This document shows positions 1 to 5,253 of a stretch of DNA of 23,504 nucleotides, piece by piece (the stretch's first letter is position 1; every line of letters starts with the position of its first letter). The notes under the pieces are model-generated. The model saw only the letters and a list, made by a program, of their open reading frames with translations, was not told where the DNA came from and did no database searches. Source of the DNA: a virus; the IMG/VR virus record IMGVR_UViG_3300022725_000050, positions 1 through 23,504 of that record; one strand, written 5' to 3'. The position numbers were made by a program, and so were the translations under genes.

Positions 1-190
1 GGGCGACCATGTAGCGGTCCGTGCCCATCTTCTCCGCGAGCTCGGCCGTGGTCCGGCCCGGCCAGCGGGTCAGGGCGTCGGCGACCTTCTCCCGTTGCGT
101 GTGCCGTCGGCCGGACCGGGTGACCGCCTCGTCGGCCTCGTGGCTGGTGTCGGGATCGGTGCGCCTTGCGGCTGGTGTCTGTACATCCAT
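1..190 (-). CDS. Helix-turn-helix phage protein, 5' part only
   Basis: The first 63 codons of a gene that continues past the left window edge. It begins with ATG at 190, overlapping the TGA of the upstream replication gene (TGATG), so the two are translationally coupled. The start reads MDVQTPAARRTDPDTSHEA; the TDP-TSHEA motif is, from memory, the usual opening of small phage proteins with a winged-helix domain. Around residues 33-60 the segment QREKVADAL...TTAELAEKMG looks like the first helices of a helix-turn-helix. It sits last in the visible early operon, after the replication initiator, so a DNA-binding role in replication or regulation is likely. The exact function is unknown and the C-terminus is not visible. 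Confidence 0.7.
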   Translation of the reverse strand, partial: MDVQTPAARRTDPDTSHEADEAVTRSGRRHTQREKVADALTRWPGRTTAELAEKMGTDRYMVA

Positions 191-1179
191 CACGACCTCC
201 CCGCCGCGGCCTTCGAAGCCGTGGCCTGTTGATACAGCGACTGGAACTTGCGGCGCTGGAACTCCATCTCGCGCTCGGTGAGATTGCGCAGGTGGGACAT
301 GCCCCCGAGATCCCGGGCGGCCTGCTCGAGGTCCGGGCTTTCCTGCCGGACCTCGGCGATGGTGTGGCCCCGCCTGCAGTGCTGGACCAAGCGGCCCCAC
401 GCCTCGTCAATGCCGGCCGTGGCTTCCTCCGGCTTCCTGGCCCCGGTGTCCGAGTACCGGTCCAGCCAGTCGGCCGAGAAGTTCTGCCAGCCCATCGCGA
501 ACGTCAGCGCCTGGTCCGCCTCCCAACCCTTCTCGTCCACCGCCCGGGCCAGTTCCCGCATCCACAGCGTCACCGTCGACTGGTTGCACGGCCGGCGCTC
601 TGCGCGGCGCTCGTCGAGCCACTCGATCACCAGCGATTCGCTCAGGCCGGCGGGGCCGGCGCTGATGTCGATCTGGTACTTGCGCCAGATAATGGTCCGG
701 CGAAAGTTATCCACAGCCTCGCGCGCGCGCGCGCCCTCTCCCGGTTCTATTGACGGTTCTTCTCCCGGTTCTGGACCCGACACAGTGTCGGGTGGCTGGT
801 GTCGTGAATGTCGGGTGGCTGGTGTCGTATTTGTCCACTGGTCAATTTGTCCACTGGACAGATTGTCGGGTGGGTATTCGGTGGGTTCCCCGAGCGCAAG
901 CTGGGCTTGCTCGATCGGCAGCTTGTAGCTATACCCACCGTACTTGCCGTCCTGTCTGCGGCGTCGAACCCGGTCCAGCAGCTTGAGCGCGGCCAGTTGC
1001 TGGATGGCGCGCTCGACGGTGCGCTCGCTGCACTCGCAGACGTAGGCGATGTACTTGTGAGAGGGGTAGCAGTTGGCACCGGTGTGGTCGGCGCACTCGG
1101 CCAGCGTGATCAGCACGGCCTTGTTCGTCGTGCTGCCCGTACGCTGGCTCTTGGCCCAGGCCACCGCGGTGAAGCTCAT
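190..1179 (-). CDS. Phage replication initiator, O-like helix-turn-helix protein
   Basis: Encodes 329 residues. The ATG at 1179 overlaps the TGA of the upstream gene (ATGA), which favours this start over a longer open frame. Residues 1-75 form a winged helix-turn-helix of the type seen in phage replication proteins: a Trp near residue 8, then CYPSHKYIAYVCECSERTV at 37-55 as the recognition region and a basic RVRRRR wing. Residues about 85-155 are a Pro/Glu/Ser-rich linker, and the rest is helical. By position (cro, cII-position gene, then this) and architecture it corresponds to lambda gpO, which binds origin iterons and recruits the host helicase. In agreement, the linker-coding DNA carries five short repeats and a DnaA box. 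No helicase loader or helicase is visible; it may lie left of the window. Confidence 0.8.
   Translation of the reverse strand: MSFTAVAWAKSQRTGSTTNKAVLITLAECADHTGANCYPSHKYIAYVCECSERTVERAIQQLAALKLLDRVRRRRQDGKYGGYSYKLPIEQAQLALGEPTEYPPDNLSSGQIDQWTNTTPATRHSRHQPPDTVSGPEPGEEPSIEPGEGARAREAVDNFRRTIIWRKYQIDISAGPAGLSESLVIEWLDERRAERRPCNQSTVTLWMRELARAVDEKGWEADQALTFAMGWQNFSADWLDRYSDTGARKPEEATAGIDEAWGRLVQHCRRGHTIAEVRQESPDLEQAARDLGGMSHLRNLTEREMEFQRRKFQSLYQQATASKAAAGRS
707..715 (+). other. DnaA box inside the replication gene
   Basis: TTATCCACA is an exact match to the consensus DnaA box TTATNCACA. It lies about 70 bp from the iteron cluster at 786-873, within the same replication gene. A run of alternating G and C follows at 721-734. 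Together with the iterons it suggests a replication origin. A single 9-bp match could be chance, so the proximity to the repeats is the main support. Confidence 0.5.
786..873 (+). repeat. Iteron-like direct repeats, putative phage replication origin
   Basis: Five copies of a 10-bp unit, TGTCGGGTGG or TGTCCACTGG, begin at 786, 809, 832, 848 and 864, with spacing 23, 23, 16 and 16 bp. The first two belong to identical 20-mers (TGTCGGGTGGCTGGTGTCGT). The third and fourth share the 13-mer ATTTGTCCACTGG. They fall in the part of the O-like gene that encodes the linker between DNA-binding and C-terminal regions, exactly the arrangement of the lambda origin inside gene O. The repeats are read directly; the origin function is inferred. 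Constraint from a repetitive protein linker is possible, but the two sub-families sit in different codon contexts. Confidence 0.65.
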
Positions 1180-1526
1180 ACGCCCCCCGATTCGCGCACG
1201 TGCGCGCACACAGCCCCGCTGGGGTTGCTGGCCGGGGGATAGGCCAGCTCGATCAACGGGTTGCTCCCGGCGCCGCAGAAGCGCCGGAGAAAGCCGCGGT
1301 TCTCCAGCCGCGCCAGCACATGCTCGGCCCGCGCGGAACTGATGTGCGCCAGGCCCGACAACAGCGCCGAGGTACACGACACCTGCTTGCGTCCGTCCGC
1401 GAGCGCCACGATCTCGTAGAGCACCAGCCGGTCCATCGGGTCACGAAGGTGCTGCGAGCGGGCCCAGAAGAGCTGCGAGCGCAAGTCCGGCCGGTAACCC
1501 ATCCGCTCCATGTCGACCGGGTCCAC
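1176..1526 (-). CDS. Small winged-helix phage protein of the early operon
   Basis: Encodes 116 residues from a GTG start at 1526. The start is supported by a GGAG ribosome site eight bases upstream that follows the stop of the previous gene closely; an in-frame ATG at 1511 is the alternative. The middle, DPMDRLVLYEIVALADGRK followed by CTSALLSGLAHISSARAEHVLARLENRGFLRR, has the shape of a winged helix-turn-helix: a helix, a basic recognition segment and a wing. The C-terminus overlaps the start of the O-like replication gene by four bases, so the two are coupled. A DNA-binding role in replication or early control is inferred from fold and position. The family was not recognised. Confidence 0.7.
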   Translation of the reverse strand: MDPVDMERMGYRPDLRSQLFWARSQHLRDPMDRLVLYEIVALADGRKQVSCTSALLSGLAHISSARAEHVLARLENRGFLRRFCGAGSNPLIELAYPPASNPSGAVCAHVRESGGV

Positions 1527-1531
1527 GGCGC

Positions 1532-1909
1532 CTACTCCACCGCGCGCAGCGGCGAACCGCCGCCCGTATCGTCCGAGTGCTCCCGGCGGAACCGGCGCAA
1601 CCGGCTCGCCATCGACAGCGACTTGGCCGCGCTCTGCTCGTGGGCCGTGATCGCCGCATCGACGTGCGGCAGGTCCGCCCGGGTCAGCTTCCCGTCAGCG
1701 AAGATCGGCCCGGCCGCGATCGACTCGCGCCCCGCCGCCTCGAGCACCTCGCCAATGTGCTCGGCCGTGGTGTCCCCGTCCGGCGTCTCGATCGGCAGCA
1801 CCCCGAACACCGCGCAGAACTCGTGGCGGCAGCGCTCCGAGTACGGGCTCGGCAGCGCCGAAATCCACGCCGGCGCCAGCTCCAGCGGAAACCGCACCGA
1901 CCCATCCAC
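1532..1909 (-). CDS. Distal half of an amber-split phage regulator
   Basis: Encodes 125 residues if translated from the GTG at 1909. The same frame is open upstream as far as the TAG at 1916-1918, which ends the preceding gene; only two codons separate that TAG from this GTG. The sequence starts DGSVRFPLELAPAWISALP and ends in a basic helical region rich in Arg. From memory, single phage proteins exist in Pseudomonas and Burkholderia phages that resemble both halves joined, with the pattern ADFAED then DG-VR-P then ALP-PYR-C. That makes this likely the C-terminal part of one ancestral gene. A weak AGGTG lies upstream of the GTG, so separate translation is possible. The function is unknown; the location in the cII region suggests an early regulator. 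Confidence 0.6.
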   Translation of the reverse strand: MDGSVRFPLELAPAWISALPSPYSERCRHEFCAVFGVLPIETPDGDTTAEHIGEVLEAAGRESIAAGPIFADGKLTRADLPHVDAAITAHEQSAAKSLSMASRLRRFRREHSDDTGGGSPLRAVE

Positions 1910-1915
1910 CAGCCG

Positions 1916-2179
1916 CTACACCTGTTTCGTCAGCGACTGCTTCCAGCGGAAGTACGCCTCGGCGTCCTCCGGCTCCGCGTCCGTCGCCAGCGGCACCGAC
2001 CGGTGCGCATCGGCCACCGCCTCGGCGTAGGCGTCGGCCAAGTCCTCCGCGAAGTCCGCCAGGCTCAAGCCCGTGCGGTTCATCGCCTGTTGCAGGTGGT
2101 CGATCAGCACGGCCTGCGCGGTCGGGTGTCTCCCGCTGGACGATGCACCCTTGCCGGCCGTGTGCTGTGATCGGGACAT
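1916..2179 (-). CDS. cII-position early protein, proximal half of a split gene
   Basis: Encodes 87 residues. The ATG at 2179 is preceded by a strong GGAGG with five-base spacing, just downstream of the terminator that follows cro. Residues 20-50 (HPTAQAVLIDHLQQAMNRTG then LADFAEDLADAY) look like an all-helical DNA-binding or dimerisation region. It occupies the position of cII in lambda but shows no resemblance to CII. It ends at a TAG, and the same frame stays open for 125 more codons after two intervening codons. The two pieces are therefore probably one gene broken by a nonsense codon, or joined by readthrough. The exact role is unknown. Confidence 0.65.
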   Translation of the reverse strand: MSRSQHTAGKGASSSGRHPTAQAVLIDHLQQAMNRTGLSLADFAEDLADAYAEAVADAHRSVPLATDAEPEDAEAYFRWKQSLTKQV

Positions 2180-2196
2180 GGAAACCTCCATCAGCG

Positions 2197-2225
2197 AAAA
2201 AAAGGGCCGGCCCGTGCGCCGGCCC
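2197..2225 (-). terminator. Rho-independent terminator after cro (tR1-like)
   Basis: On the minus strand an 8-bp GC stem (GGGCCGGC pairing with GCCGGCCC) with a six-base loop is followed by seven T residues. It lies ten bases after the cro stop and directly before the ribosome site of the next gene. This is the position of tR1 between cro and cII in lambda, where antitermination controls expression of the replication genes. No nut-like site or N-like protein was identified. Confidence 0.85.
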
Positions 2226-2234
2226 CAACAGCGG

Positions 2235-2441
2235 TCACGAAGCTTCTGTCTCGGTTTCGGGACCGTGCTGCGCCACAACCTTGTCTGCCCGAAGCGCGCC
2301 CCCGGTCATGATTTCCAGTTCGCACTGCCTCCCGCGCGGCGGCACCGCGCCCCACTTCCACACGGAGCGACGATCAATGTTCAGCGCCTTCGCCAACTGC
2401 GAGACACCGCCGAAATGCCGGACTGCTTCCTCGGTGGTCAT
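2235..2441 (-). CDS. cro: Cro-type transcriptional repressor (P22 Cro-like)
   Basis: Encodes 68 residues. EEAVRHFGGVSQLAKALNI at 4-22 followed by DRRSVWKWG at 23-31 is the helix-turn-helix of P22 Cro-type proteins: a short helix, the GG-S-LAKAL turn, and a recognition helix ending in W-WG. The following segment with LEIMTGGALRADK is also typical of that family. It should bind the operators just upstream as a small early repressor that favours lytic growth. The ATG at 2441 has no clear Shine-Dalgarno sequence and lies about where transcription from the predicted PR would begin, so its mRNA may be leaderless. It is the first gene of the minus-strand early operon and is followed by a terminator. 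Confidence 0.9.
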   Translation of the reverse strand: MTTEEAVRHFGGVSQLAKALNIDRRSVWKWGAVPPRGRQCELEIMTGGALRADKVVAQHGPETETEAS

Positions 2442-2447
2442 GCGTAC

Positions 2448-2466
2448 TGTCTACCATGGGTAGACA
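2448..2466. promoter_or_regulatory. Operator O1
   Basis: TGTCTACCATGGGTAGACA is an inverted repeat with perfect 8-bp arms (TGTCTACC and GGTAGACA) around a three-base centre. It lies seven bases upstream of cro and shares its half-site with three further sites. It is the best of the four and the likely strongest binding site for Cro and a cognate repressor. Confidence 0.8.
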
Positions 2467-2477
2467 CGCACCGTCAA
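2448..2477 (-). promoter_or_regulatory. Predicted PR-like promoter of cro
   Basis: On the minus strand TTGACG (2477-2472) fits a -35 element with five of six consensus bases. TAGACA (2453-2448), 18 bases further on, is a weak -10. The elements are covered by operators O2 and O1 respectively, as expected for a repressed phage early promoter. Transcription would begin at about 2441, the first base of cro. The weak -10 keeps confidence moderate. Confidence 0.45.
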
Positions 2478-2489
2478 CCATCGGTGACA
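2472..2489. promoter_or_regulatory. Operator O2
   Basis: CGTCAACCATCGGTGACA is a degenerate copy of the O1 palindrome. Its right half GGTGACA is identical to that of O4. The shared ACCAT core lies exactly 24 bp from that in O1. It covers the predicted -35 of PR. Confidence 0.65.
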
Positions 2490-2495
2490 GGCGCG

Positions 2496-2513
2496 CCACT
2501 ACCATGGCGAACA
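2496..2513. promoter_or_regulatory. Operator O3 (weak)
   Basis: The left half matches the O1 series (CTACCATGG at 2499-2507) and the ACCAT core lies exactly 24 bp from that in O2; the right half is poor. It abuts the ATG at 2513 that opens the CI-like stub. This mirrors lambda OR3 beside cI. Confidence 0.45.
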
Positions 2514-2563
2514 TGACCATCGGCAACCGCCTCAAACAGCTTCTGGCAGAAACAGGGAAAACC
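2513..2563 (+). pseudogene. Remnant of a CI-type repressor gene (first ~17 codons)
   Basis: The ATG at 2513 begins MTIGNRLKQLLAETGKT, which resembles the first helix of many CI/Xre-type repressors. It starts where cI would start: directly after the operator row, divergent from cro. The rest of a helix-turn-helix and a dimerisation or peptidase domain are missing, and none of the three forward frames after 2563 resembles one. The frame instead stays open through operator O4 into the small membrane protein, so a 103-residue in-frame fusion ending at 2824 could be made. An internal deletion of cI is the simplest reading. A short genuine peptide cannot be excluded. Confidence 0.5.
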
Positions 2564-2570
2564 CACATGG

Positions 2571-2598
2571 TTGACATTCCGCCCCAACTGTCTACCAT
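2571..2598 (+). promoter_or_regulatory. Predicted PL-like promoter of the plus-strand operon
   Basis: A perfect -35 TTGACA (2571-2576) is followed after 16 bases by TACCAT (2593-2598), which matches four of six -10 positions. Operator O4 (2589-2606) covers the -10. Transcription would start at about 2605, just before the ATG at 2606 of the first gene, so that mRNA may be nearly leaderless. It would drive the whole run of coupled genes up to the integrase. Confidence 0.6.
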
Positions 2599-2606
2599 GG
2601 GTGACA
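2589..2606. promoter_or_regulatory. Operator O4 on the PL-like promoter
   Basis: TGTCTACCATGGGTGACA has a left half identical to that of O1 and a right half identical to that of O2. Sixteen consecutive bases (2587-2602) match those around O1 (2446-2461). It overlaps the -10 of the plus-strand promoter, so the same regulator should control both early operons. Confidence 0.7.
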
Positions 2607-2824
2607 TGCAACAGCACAGCCGCAAACGACTCGACCCGGAAACCATCGCCGCCGCCTGCCTCGCCGGCTTGCTGTGGATGATCGTGCTGGGCTTTGCGCA
2701 GACGGCGGATCGAGCCATTGAGTGGGTCACCGTCGCCGTGCTCGCGGTCATCGCCGCAGTGGGCACCGCCAGCGTCGCGTTTCTGGTGATCGACCACCTG
2801 CGCGCACCGGTTGACCGCCGATGA
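2606..2824 (+). CDS. Small two-helix membrane protein, first gene of the PL-like operon
   Basis: Encodes 72 residues. A charged N-terminus (MQQHSRKRLDPE) precedes a hydrophobic segment at about 14-31. A second lies at about 41-63, and the tail is short and basic. It is predicted to lie in the inner membrane with two spans. It is the first gene after the operator-covered promoter and overlaps the next gene by ATGA. Small membrane proteins made early from PL-type operons or during lysogeny often exclude superinfecting phage, which is a reasonable but unproven role. The start is uncertain: in-frame ATG codons lie upstream at 2570, 2597 and 2603, and the frame is open back to the CI-like stub at 2513. 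Confidence 0.6.
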   Translation: MQQHSRKRLDPETIAAACLAGLLWMIVLGFAQTADRAIEWVTVAVLAVIAAVGTASVAFLVIDHLRAPVDRR

Positions 2825-3153
2825 ACCCCCGGGATCTCATCAGCGAACTGCGCCGACCGGGCCTGTACCTCGCCCTGCGCACCCGCGCCGCCGCTGAACT
2901 CGAGCGCCTGGTCGGCGAATGCCGAACCCCGTGGATCACCGAACGCGCCCCCACCCCGGCCGATGCCGACGCCGACGGCCGCGTGTTCTACCTGCAACAC
3001 AACGGCCGCCAAGTCCTAGTGCACCGCGGCCCGGTCAACACCTGGCGCAAGCGCGACCGCGACATTGGCGGCCTGCGCACCGTCGCGTGGCTGCCCAGCC
3101 ATGAACTGATACCGGCCGACATTCGCAACGCAATGACATCGGGAGAGCAGTGA
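2821..3153 (+). CDS. Hypothetical early phage protein
   Basis: Encodes 110 residues. The ATG overlaps the preceding TGA (ATGA), and the gene's own stop overlaps the next start (TGATG). Residues 1-35 are helical with many Arg and Leu, and residues 50-80 (GRVFYLQHNGRQVLVHRGPV) look like beta strands. No membrane segment, signal peptide or known catalytic motif is visible, and the family was not recognised. Its place between the membrane protein and the DUF3102/GHKL pair makes it an accessory gene of the PL-like operon. GC content and codon use resemble the rest of the phage, unlike the two genes that follow. Confidence 0.7.
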   Translation: MNPRDLISELRRPGLYLALRTRAAAELERLVGECRTPWITERAPTPADADADGRVFYLQHNGRQVLVHRGPVNTWRKRDRDIGGLRTVAWLPSHELIPADIRNAMTSGEQ

Positions 3154-3788
3154 TGGGTCGCAAGGGCGGCAAGTTGGAAGTCCACGTGAATCCGAATCCA
3201 GTGGAGCGGTCCGACGAGCAGCGCATAGAGGAAACGGCGCAGCTCTGTCAGCAGTCCTTCCGCCAAGCGGTGAACGCCATCATGGCGTGCGGCGAGCACT
3301 TGGCTGCGCTCAAGGCGGCGCTGCCAGAGGGGAAAGGATGGCGGGCTGCATTCGGCGAGGATCGCGATGGGCCGGTCTCCGAGAACCCTTTTCCGTTCAG
3401 TCGTTCAACCGCGGATCAACTTATTCAGATTTTTCAGCGTTTTAATGTGGCTAGCATTGCTAGCCACATAGACCAAAAGCGCCTGCCGCCTTCTTGGACA
3501 ACTCTTTACGAGCTGTCTCGCCTAGACGACGAAACGCTTCAGCAGCACGCCGACGAAATCCATCCCGGCATCACGCGCAGGGAGGTGACGGCCATGCGCC
3601 CCAAATCCGCATCGCAGAAGAACCCCGCAGCGCAGAAGGTTTCGGAAAGCAACCTCGACAAAGCACACGATATCTACCTGCGGCTGCCGCCCGATCGATT
3701 GCTTCAGGAGATCGCCAACCTGCTGTCCGATTCCGGTTACAGCATCGAGGACCTGCGCCGCATCACGGAGGAATCGGACGATGAGTAA
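3153..3788 (+). CDS. DUF3102-like protein, partner of the GHKL ATPase
   Basis: Encodes 211 residues from ATG at 3153, with GGGAGAG six bases upstream; an in-frame GTG at 3150 is the alternative. Residues 35-60 (VNAIMACGEHLAALKAALPE) and FSRSTADQLIQIFQRF near 85-100, followed by LPPSWTTLYELSRLDDETL, match the pattern recalled for DUF3102 proteins of phages and plasmids. In those proteins a helical region is followed by a helix-turn-helix-like stretch; DNA binding is assumed, not shown. The last 60 residues are helical. The stop overlaps the start of the ATPase gene by eight bases, so the pair is made together. The gene is visibly AT-richer than its neighbours and contains a perfect inverted repeat, which suggests separate acquisition. 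Confidence 0.6.
   Translation: MGRKGGKLEVHVNPNPVERSDEQRIEETAQLCQQSFRQAVNAIMACGEHLAALKAALPEGKGWRAAFGEDRDGPVSENPFPFSRSTADQLIQIFQRFNVASIASHIDQKRLPPSWTTLYELSRLDDETLQQHADEIHPGITRREVTAMRPKSASQKNPAAQKVSESNLDKAHDIYLRLPPDRLLQEIANLLSDSGYSIEDLRRITEESDDE
3446..3468. repeat. Perfect inverted repeat inside the DUF3102-like gene
   Basis: Ten-base arms TGTGGCTAGC and GCTAGCCACA flank the three-base loop ATT with no mismatch. It is coding (the VASIASHI region). It could form a strong RNA hairpin in mid-gene, act as a protein-binding palindrome, or be chance. No run of T follows, so it is not a typical terminator. Confidence 0.6.
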
Positions 3789-5253
3789 GCTGACCCCGAA
3801 GATCGACATCATCCTTTCGATCATCCAGAACCAGCTTAGCTGGCCAGCGGCGCTGTCGGAGTTCGTGGACAACAGCCTTGGGCCGGATGCCGGCAATGCA
3901 ACCACGGTTGACATCACCATCGAGCGAGATTCGATCACGGTCGAAGATGACGGCGCCGGGTTCGAAGACATCAACGAATTGAACCAGCTCGGAGCGGGGC
4001 ACTCGCGACTGTCGAAGCGCGACATTGGGCTCTATGGCGTTGGATCAAAACAAGCGCAGCTCTGGATCGGGGCAAGAACGAAAGTCGACACGATCCACAA
4101 GGGTCTACGACACCGCCATGTCTTTGCCTGGCCACTGCGCCGCACACGGGATGGCGGGGTTTCGCTGACGAAGAACGCCGACTGGCTGGAACCCTACAAC
4201 GGCGTCGGATCAAAGTCACCGAAGGGAGCGGCGGGAACGCTGATCGTCGTCAACAGACTGCACCCCGGCCGCCCTCGACTGAACACGAGCGCGGTTGCGG
4301 AGCAGCTCGGACAAACCTATGCACCCGCCTTGATTCAGGGGCGGCGGATCCGATTGCACGATCAGCGCAGAAAATACGCGGCCCACATCGAAGTGGTCCC
4401 AGACCAGCCAAAGAAGCTTACGGACACGGGCACGTTCGAAGGCCAGCTTCGTGGTATGCCATACCGTTTGTTTGTGGGTCACATGGAGGATCGGGAGGCG
4501 CGACACAATCGAATGTTCATCTGCTTTGGCCATCGCGTCATCGTGGCCGAAACCAACCCGTGGAAGGATCAAGCGCTGCCTTCTCACTTCTACGGGGTGA
4601 TTCACCTGGACGACAAGTGGAAAAAATGCCTTTCGGCCAACAAGCTCGACATTGCATCGTACAAGGAAGAACTGTTGGAGCATGCACTAGAGAAGTGCAA
4701 ACACCTTGTCGAGCGTTACGACGAGTACGAAAAAGAGCTGAATATCGAGATATTTCTGGCAGACATGTCGGAACACATGGGACGCCACATGCGTCTGTTA
4801 CCAAAAACCGAAGGCGAATATGGAGCCGGTGAGCGAGTCCACACCGAACAGGAAGGTGGTAACGGACAGGGGGCGCGAGAAGCAAAGAGCCAGGACGGTG
4901 GAAACGATGCCGAAGAGCAGGAGTCACCAACTACACCGATCCGCCTGTTCCAGGAGAGCCTCGGCAACGAGAGTCACCGTGTTGTGGAGATTGAAGGAGA
5001 GTTTCGAGTTTCCCTGAACAGCGATCTTCCCTACGTTCGGGCGGCGTTCACACACCCATTCGAAGCATCTGCGATATGGGGTCTTGCCAGTGCGGCACTG
5101 AGCGACTACATGATCGCCAACCGCCACAAAATGGCCGAGGCATTTCTGGATCGAGTCTCTCCGTTTTCACAAATGCTCGCATTCTGGATCGGGAAGATGC
5201 CGGAAGAGTACGCCCCAAAATCCAAGCGCAGCTTCTTCGGAGGCGAGACATGA
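3781..5253 (+). CDS. GHKL-family ATPase (HSP90/MutL/MORC-like)
   Basis: Encodes 490 residues from ATG at 3781 with GGAGG eight bases upstream. The N-terminal ATP-binding fold is clear: N-box ALSEFVDNSLG at 24-34 with E27 as candidate catalytic base and N31 for Mg2+; G1 box DDGAGF at 56-61; G2 box GLYGVGSKQA at 83-92. A transducer-like region follows, with SANKLD near 283-288 where a conserved lysine would sit. An acidic, Gly/Gln-rich linker spans about 340-382, then a C-terminal domain of unknown type. There is no histidine-kinase phospho-acceptor region. GHKL ATPases of this MutL/MORC kind occur in prokaryotic restriction-linked and defence operons. Its tight pairing with the DUF3102-like gene suggests a two-protein module, but the function is unproven. 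Confidence 0.8.
   Translation: MSKLTPKIDIILSIIQNQLSWPAALSEFVDNSLGPDAGNATTVDITIERDSITVEDDGAGFEDINELNQLGAGHSRLSKRDIGLYGVGSKQAQLWIGARTKVDTIHKGLRHRHVFAWPLRRTRDGGVSLTKNADWLEPYNGVGSKSPKGAAGTLIVVNRLHPGRPRLNTSAVAEQLGQTYAPALIQGRRIRLHDQRRKYAAHIEVVPDQPKKLTDTGTFEGQLRGMPYRLFVGHMEDREARHNRMFICFGHRVIVAETNPWKDQALPSHFYGVIHLDDKWKKCLSANKLDIASYKEELLEHALEKCKHLVERYDEYEKELNIEIFLADMSEHMGRHMRLLPKTEGEYGAGERVHTEQEGGNGQGAREAKSQDGGNDAEEQESPTTPIRLFQESLGNESHRVVEIEGEFRVSLNSDLPYVRAAFTHPFEASAIWGLASAALSDYMIANRHKMAEAFLDRVSPFSQMLAFWIGKMPEEYAPKSKRSFFGGET

Noticed and set aside
719-735. Alternating GC run as a Z-DNA regulatory element
   Set aside because: It encodes an Ala/Arg segment in a GC-rich gene, and no further evidence supports a structural role.
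786-873. CRISPR array
   Set aside because: The units are 10-20 bp, spacing is only 16-23 bp and there are no spacers of uniform length or cas genes. They fit replication iterons.
190-1377. Longer N-terminus of the replication protein starting at 1377
   Set aside because: The extra 66 residues are an Arg/Gly/Ala-rich out-of-frame shadow of the upstream gene, while ATG 1179 is coupled to that gene's stop and begins the conserved domain.
1916-1918. Use of a recoded genetic code with TAG as a sense codon throughout the phage
   Set aside because: TAG ends several other genes here at exactly the point where the next gene starts or closely precedes it (for example 9395, 11188, 12823 and 22349), so TAG acts as stop in general.
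3781-5253. Interpretation of the GHKL protein as a two-component histidine kinase
   Set aside because: No phospho-acceptor His region, membrane sensor or response regulator is present. The N-box starts near residue 24, as in MutL/HSP90/MORC proteins.
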